Source: Hyparrhenia diplandra (taxonomy: Eukaryota; Streptophyta; Magnoliopsida; Poales; Poaceae). Taken from it: a stretch of 64,000 bases of DNA. This document shows, piece after piece, positions 59,310 through 64,000 of the stretch. A program made the position numbers and the translations under genes. Below the pieces are notes generated by a model, which ran no database searches, was not told the DNA's origin, and saw nothing but the letters and a program-made list of their open reading frames with translations. How positions within the stretch are numbered: the first letter of the stretch is position 1; each line of letters opens with the position of its first letter. The stretch spans positions 372,001 through 436,000 of the forward strand of contig JADLZK010009023.1 in NCBI GenBank assembly GCA_015847255.1, given 5' to 3'.

Positions 59310-62160
59310 TCAGCAGCTTCTCTTGCGAGCTCTGTAAAGGTTCAGAGCATGCCGAGCTCCTTCCACCATATTTGCTTTCCGACCCTTGTCATGGTTCCAC
59401 AGCTCAGGGAACGGACCCTTCTTGCCGCCAGTGCCGTCCTTCAGCTCCATAAGCGCCTTTGTTACCGCAGCATAGGGTCCTTCACCCAGCTCCTTTAGTT
59501 CTTGGAGCTTCCTGTCACCCTCATCGAGTGCTTCCTACAAAGGCATGTGCAGCACCAATGTTCCGTTATAAACAATTCATACCAACAGATACATGTTCAA
59601 CACAAGGCAAAAGATTCCATCATCTTACCGATGCTTTTCCATCAATAATAATAACCTTGAAAGGCTGCCATTCTGGATTTTCAATTTCATTCTGCCACTT
59701 TGAACAAAGTCTAGCACTTTCAGCTTTCGCATCTGCTGCTGGAAATTTCCGCTTGCACAGGCTTAGAAACACACTTGGATCAAGCTCACCAACTTTCTTG
59801 ACGCCTATCTGTGTCTGGCAGCTTTTGGTTCCAGGCAAACTCTGCAGAACCTGCAATTGGACAACGAAACATAAGTTCTCATAAACAAAAACACTAGCTG
59901 AAACTGAGTGGTACACTGGTATGGCATAAAAATTATCATACCTTTATCATCACTTCTCGAGCTTCTCGCAACTCATCACTGATCTTGCTTTCCCTACTGA
60001 TTAAATCTTGGTTGTAGCTTTCCGCATCGTTCAGTTCTTCGATCTTGTCTTTAAGCTCCTCCTTTAGTTTATCCATTTTCTCTCTGGATACTGGATCTTC
60101 ATCACCTGGCTTGAGCTCCATCACTTGCAGTTTCCCGCTCAAGTGATTTATTTCCAATTCAAGATTCTGCTTCTTCTCCAACTGTGTGTTTAACCTCAAA
60201 AAGTTGTCTAGAATAGTTTTTGTTTCTCTCTGCAATTTCCACAGTAAAAATCGTTCAAGACGAATGTCATTCAAAAAAGAAAAACAAACACATGCAAGCA
60301 TATAAATGGAACAGGGGCTAACCCTTTGTTTATCCACAAGCTTTTGGACATTTTCATCAGCTTTCTCCTGCTCCAATGCAGCCAACCTAAGATGACTTGT
60401 CCTCATGGCATTCTGTACAGCAGAAGTCAAAAGTATGTTATACAAAGTTGTACAAATATTTCTGCATATTTGTTTTTGAAAGATCCGGTTGTCCGGCATG
60501 ATATTAAATATTTTGGCATACAAGTGGCCTAATTTTCAATCAGCCTTATTCTGCTATTATTTTGCAAATTAAGAACAAGAACATGATTATTTAATTCATT
60601 CTATATAATAACAAAAAACAGTATGGGGGACTATTTCGACTAAGATCCAAATTCTTAAAATTTGGAAATATTTGAACCAAATGATAAAAAGGACCTACAG
60701 AAATACACCTCTTGTAGATTCACCCTAATAGAACTGTTCAACCATCTGGCAAGTGGCAATTAATTGTAGAATGATCTATGTTCACATACCACAAATCACC
60801 AAGTACCAAAAAGGTTTTAAAGAAATAGCAATAAGAATTATTTAACATTCTCAACATCTGTAGAAGACATACATGACCAGAGGATTCTAATTCCTGTAAG
60901 GAGCAGAAAGCTACACTGTATATACTAATCTCCAAGCTATTATAATTCTTGTAGATAAAACATTTAGCATGAGATGAAAGAAATTGCCCACCTTTAGCTT
61001 CTCCTGCTCAAGATTCTGTTTGTCATGTTCCGACTCCTCAATTTCTTTGTTTCTTGCATCAAGCTCAGCCACCATGTCCTGGATATTGGACCGTAGCTGC
61101 CGGTTCTCCTCAACAATTCTTTGTGTGTTTTGTTGACTGAGCTGTCTCATCTTCAGGATTTCTAGCAAAAGTGGAAAAAAAAAACTGTTAGTATAGTCAT
61201 AGATAGCACAAGACTGAAAATGGATAGTAACCACTGCATGTATTTAGTCACTCCTAAATGTATCATGCATAGACAACCAGAATATTGCCATGTACCTTGA
61301 TTGTATGACTGGAGTTGTTGCTCCTTCTTCTCCATCATTATCTTAAGTGCAGCAGAACGCTTGTTATACTCAGACTCAACTTGCTCTAAGTGAATATCCT
61401 TTTCTTTAAGTGTACAGGCCAAAATGGACACTAGTTTATCGGTTTTTTTTGTCCCTTCACTCCCAATATCTTTCAATGTCTTCAGGTCACCATTTTTCCT
61501 CAGTAGTTCACCTATTGCCCCTAGAGAATTGTAATCATCAGCCCTAGCCATCCACCCAACAGGCTCTGTACCTTCACACTTCATCTCCTTCCAGCAATTT
61601 TTACTGTACCCTTTGATCGCAAAGTGACTCTCAAAGGCCCGTGCATTCCTAAAACCACTCCAGTCAGTCCCAAACTCAATAACAGCATCACGCGTGGGAC
61701 GACCTTTGCTATACACAGGATGCACCTTAACTGGATGGAAAGATGAGTAATGCTCCTTCAGCCGGTTCGCACTTTTACCAAAGAATTCGTTTGGCATATT
61801 GACTAGGATAGCCATCCAGGGCCAGACAAATTGCTCATCTTGGGTATGCTCAGGATCCTGCACATCCGTAAGCATTGGCTGCAAAAGTGCGCCAGATGGC
61901 TCAACAGGCTTACCCTTCAAATGCCTTGCAAGAGCACGGTGGTCCGCCTTCTCTTTGGCTTGCCGATCATGTGCAGCTGCAACACCAGAGGCATGCTGCA
62001 GCAGATCATCTAGACTGTGATCCTTCTCTTCATCTGAACAAAAGGGGCATCGGTACAAGCCTTCATCAGTCATCACTTTCAAATCTCCTGATTCCAGAAG
62101 CTCAAAAGTGCCGGATCCATAAGCTTCGACCTCAGGATCTCCATCCGATGTGTAGTCCAT
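59310..62160 (-). CDS. FDM/IDN2-like protein (zf-XS, XS, coiled coil, XH)
   Basis: Coding exons, in transcript order: 61296-62160, 60992-61161, 60873-60893, 60323-60412, 59942-60229, 59629-59850 and 59310-59534. All introns are GT-AG and the phases agree. The sum is 1881 bp, 626 residues plus stop. The protein has zf-XS at about 38-80 (CPFCSDEEKDHSLDDLLQH), XS at about 110-220 (FVWPWMAILVNMPNEFFGKS; FGTDWSGFRNARAFE), a long coiled coil at 240-485, and XH at about 490-620 (GELDPSVFLSLCKRKFP; IIIDGKAS). Family members (IDN2, FDM1-5, SGS3-related) bind double-stranded RNA and support RNA-directed DNA methylation in the nucleus. The gene looks intact. An upstream untranslated exon ends near 63305, and an acceptor CTTCAG lies two bases before the ATG. 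The gene symbol is left open because orthology among FDM paralogues is not resolved. Confidence 0.92.
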
Positions 62161-62162
62161 TG

Positions 62163-63304
62163 CTGAAGGCAAGGGAAATGACAAAGAAAGTATGAAAATG
62201 ATGTTACCATTTGTCAGTAGTACAGTATGTTAAAGAAGCACAGATAACAGAGAAAATACTATAATGATGCATAATAATAAGTTTATACAGGACCAGATGA
62301 AGAAATGTTGAATCAGTCACAAGAGCTGAATCTTATAATCTGAGCATTGATTGAATTAGTAAAAGAAGCTCAATGTCATACATTTCTACCCACTATAGAA
62401 TGTTCCAGTCTAGAACTCAAAACTTCAGATGTCACAATAAATGCAATCTGATAAACAAATACATGATAATATAGCATCTAGTCTGGCAGTCGTGCCACTG
62501 TACTTGGTTCCAACAAGGTTTATCCTGTGCAATTAAGTTATACTAGTACACATGAAAATGGTTAAGGTACAGCACTACAGTTGCGTGATTGGGGTTTTAT
62601 ATCCTAGAAGAAAAGCGGTAAGTTCAAGAACAGAGCACCAAGAGAAAAACCAGAGCACCTTGGAATCACGTTCTTAAGAGCACCTTGGAATGACGTGCTA
62701 AGCTAACTCAGCAAAGATTACTTGTTGATTTTTTTTTTTTTTAATAACAAGGTCAAGAAACCCCCAAATTTGTGGTGTTCACATATAAAACCCTCTTTTT
62801 TCCACCAACACGAAATCGGTTTGGAGGAGCACACATCCCAGAATCGAAGCAGAGGTAGAGAGGAAAAGGCAAAAAAGTGAAATTTTGATAGCAAGCTCCA
62901 AGAAAAACCCCAAAGTGTTACTGTTATTGGTCTGTAAAACCCACTTCCACCAGCAACCAAAATCGATTTTGTGGACCTTTCATCCCAGGAAAAGGGAGAC
63001 AACTGGACCCAAGAATCGAAGTACGAATCAGAACGGAGGTACAGAGAAAAAAAAAAAAACTAAAAAATCGAAATTTTGATAACAAGCTCCATGAAAAGAA
63101 ACCCCCAAAATGTGTTTTTTTTCTTCTGTAGACGCGATTCCACGCCACCGCACTGCAGGGGAACGCCGCCCGGTGGAGATGCCACATTTCCGCCGGTGAA
63201 AACAAAAAAAAAGGAGAGGAGAAAACCCCAAAACGACGCTAGCATTCGAGGGTTTTGGTAACGGAATTGGGATTTGGGGAGGAGGAAGAAGAAGGCATTC
63301 TCAC
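62163..63304 (-). other. 5' UTR intron of the FDM/IDN2-like gene
   Basis: The donor CTGCAG|GTGAG lies at 63305/63304 and the acceptor is CCTTCAG before 62162. Inside, bases 62785-62930 and 62935-63110 form a diverged tandem pair (ACCAAAATCGA/ACGAAATCGG; CCCAGAATCGAAG/CCAAGAATCGAAG; GAAATTTTGATA-CAAGCTCCA). Partial further copies lie at 62750 and 63195. The untranslated first exon extends from 63305 toward about 63450; its promoter was not pinned down. Confidence 0.6.
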
Positions 63305-63559
63305 CTGCAGCGGGGAGTGCGGATGCGCTCCGCCTTGCTTGGTTCCGGGCGACGATCGCCTGGCTTGCTTGGATTTGGGTGGTTCGGTTAGCTGCGGCGA
63401 GCGCGTGGTGCGAAGTGCGATGGGAGACGAAGAGACGACGGAGAGAAAGAGGCGTTAAGACAACACCCGACTGGAGAGAAGACAAATGGGCCCCAGCCCG
63501 GTTAGTCAGGTGGGTTCGGCCCAAGTGGAGAAAAGACCGGTTTGGGATACAAGAGAAAT

Positions 63560-63918
63560 AGAATGAGTGGGGCTCAGCTAGAATAGATTTGAGTTCAATA
63601 CTTGTTTGTTTTTATTTACTGGCTCGTTCGAAACCTACTGAAATTGAAATACAACTTTGCAGTATAATAAAAAACACTGATAATGCTATTAACTGAGCAT
63701 GAATACGACAAAAAAAAAAAAAATGTATAACCGATACTAAACTTTTATAAGTGTTATGTTAAAGTAGATAGGTTTGACTAAATTTATATAAAGTTTATTT
63801 ATAATATTTGTCGTACTAAATATGTACTATTTAGATTCATGAAAAACATAGTATATATTTATTTATTGTTATATTATTAATATATTTTTATCTATCTATT
63901 ATGATTATTTTTAAATCC
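63560..63918. other. AT-rich spacer at the right edge
   Basis: AT-rich, with an A-run at about 63710 and TTTATTTAT-like repeats up to the SINE tail. No gene was recognised. Confidence 0.4.
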
Positions 63919-64000
63919 TTTTTTTTTTTTTTTTATTATCTATCTATCTATCTATCTACCCCTATGAACATTTTGTCAAACCCTACCCCTATGAGCACTT
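63919..64000 (-). mobile_element. SINE 3' end, same family as 48316-48627, cut by window edge
   Basis: Read on the minus strand, the edge gives AAGTGCTCATAGGGGTAGGG, then TGTTCATAGGGGTAGAT, then a GATA/TAGA microsatellite and a poly-A run of about 16. The doublet CTCATAGGGGTAGGG / TTCATAGGGGT is the tail signature of the SINE at 48316. The body lies beyond 64000. Confidence 0.75.

Overview
The window is nuclear DNA of a grass (Poaceae). This is inferred from GC-rich single-exon genes, long CG-rich LTRs, CACTA, hAT, Mutator and SINE elements of the kinds that fill grass genomes, and the families of the four host genes. A panicoid grass is my guess; the species cannot be named from the sequence alone. 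No bacterial, viral, CRISPR or rRNA feature was seen.

Left half (1-28 kb): transposon-rich and nearly gene-free. An ancestral segment occurs three times in degenerate form: block A (1-3222), block B (4108-4848, 7930-8452, then 18498-19090) and block C (20361-20400, 21240-21535, 22036-22162, 25271-25985). Because block A keeps the uninterrupted sites, four later insertions into B and C can be dated relative to the duplication and bounded to the base: a 10-kb Ty1/copia element (8453-18497), a CACTA element (20401-21239), a 3.1-kb solo LTR (22163-25270) and a 5'-truncated LINE-like insert (18816-19035). A second solo LTR of the same family lies at 4849-7929. At 27-28 kb a hAT-like element carries a nested solo LTR.

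Middle (28-52 kb): one host gene, a class-3 (oil-body type) lipase on the minus strand (28506-31931, four exons), whose 3' end carries two frameshifts. Then follow a hAT-like element with GAACCGG repeats (38630-39506), a Mutator-like element with TIRs of about 240 bp (40271-41883), a gag-protease-only LTR retrotransposon (43762-47473), CACTA derivatives, and a tRNA-derived SINE (48316-48627).

Right part (52-64 kb): three more minus-strand host genes. They are a BAHD acyltransferase with one frameshift (52514-53894), an intact RAV-type AP2/B3 transcription factor (57604-58593), and an eight-coding-part FDM/IDN2-like gene of RNA-directed DNA methylation (59310-62160, with a 5' UTR exon near 63305). 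A second SINE runs off the right edge. All four host genes point left. They share no obvious pathway, although the FDM/IDN2 family acts in silencing of the kinds of transposons that surround it.

The least conventional observation is a set of tiny insertions (10-29 nt, mostly a few bases plus a poly-A tract) flanked by 7-36 bp direct repeats at seven places. They look like ultra-short target-primed retroposition footprints.
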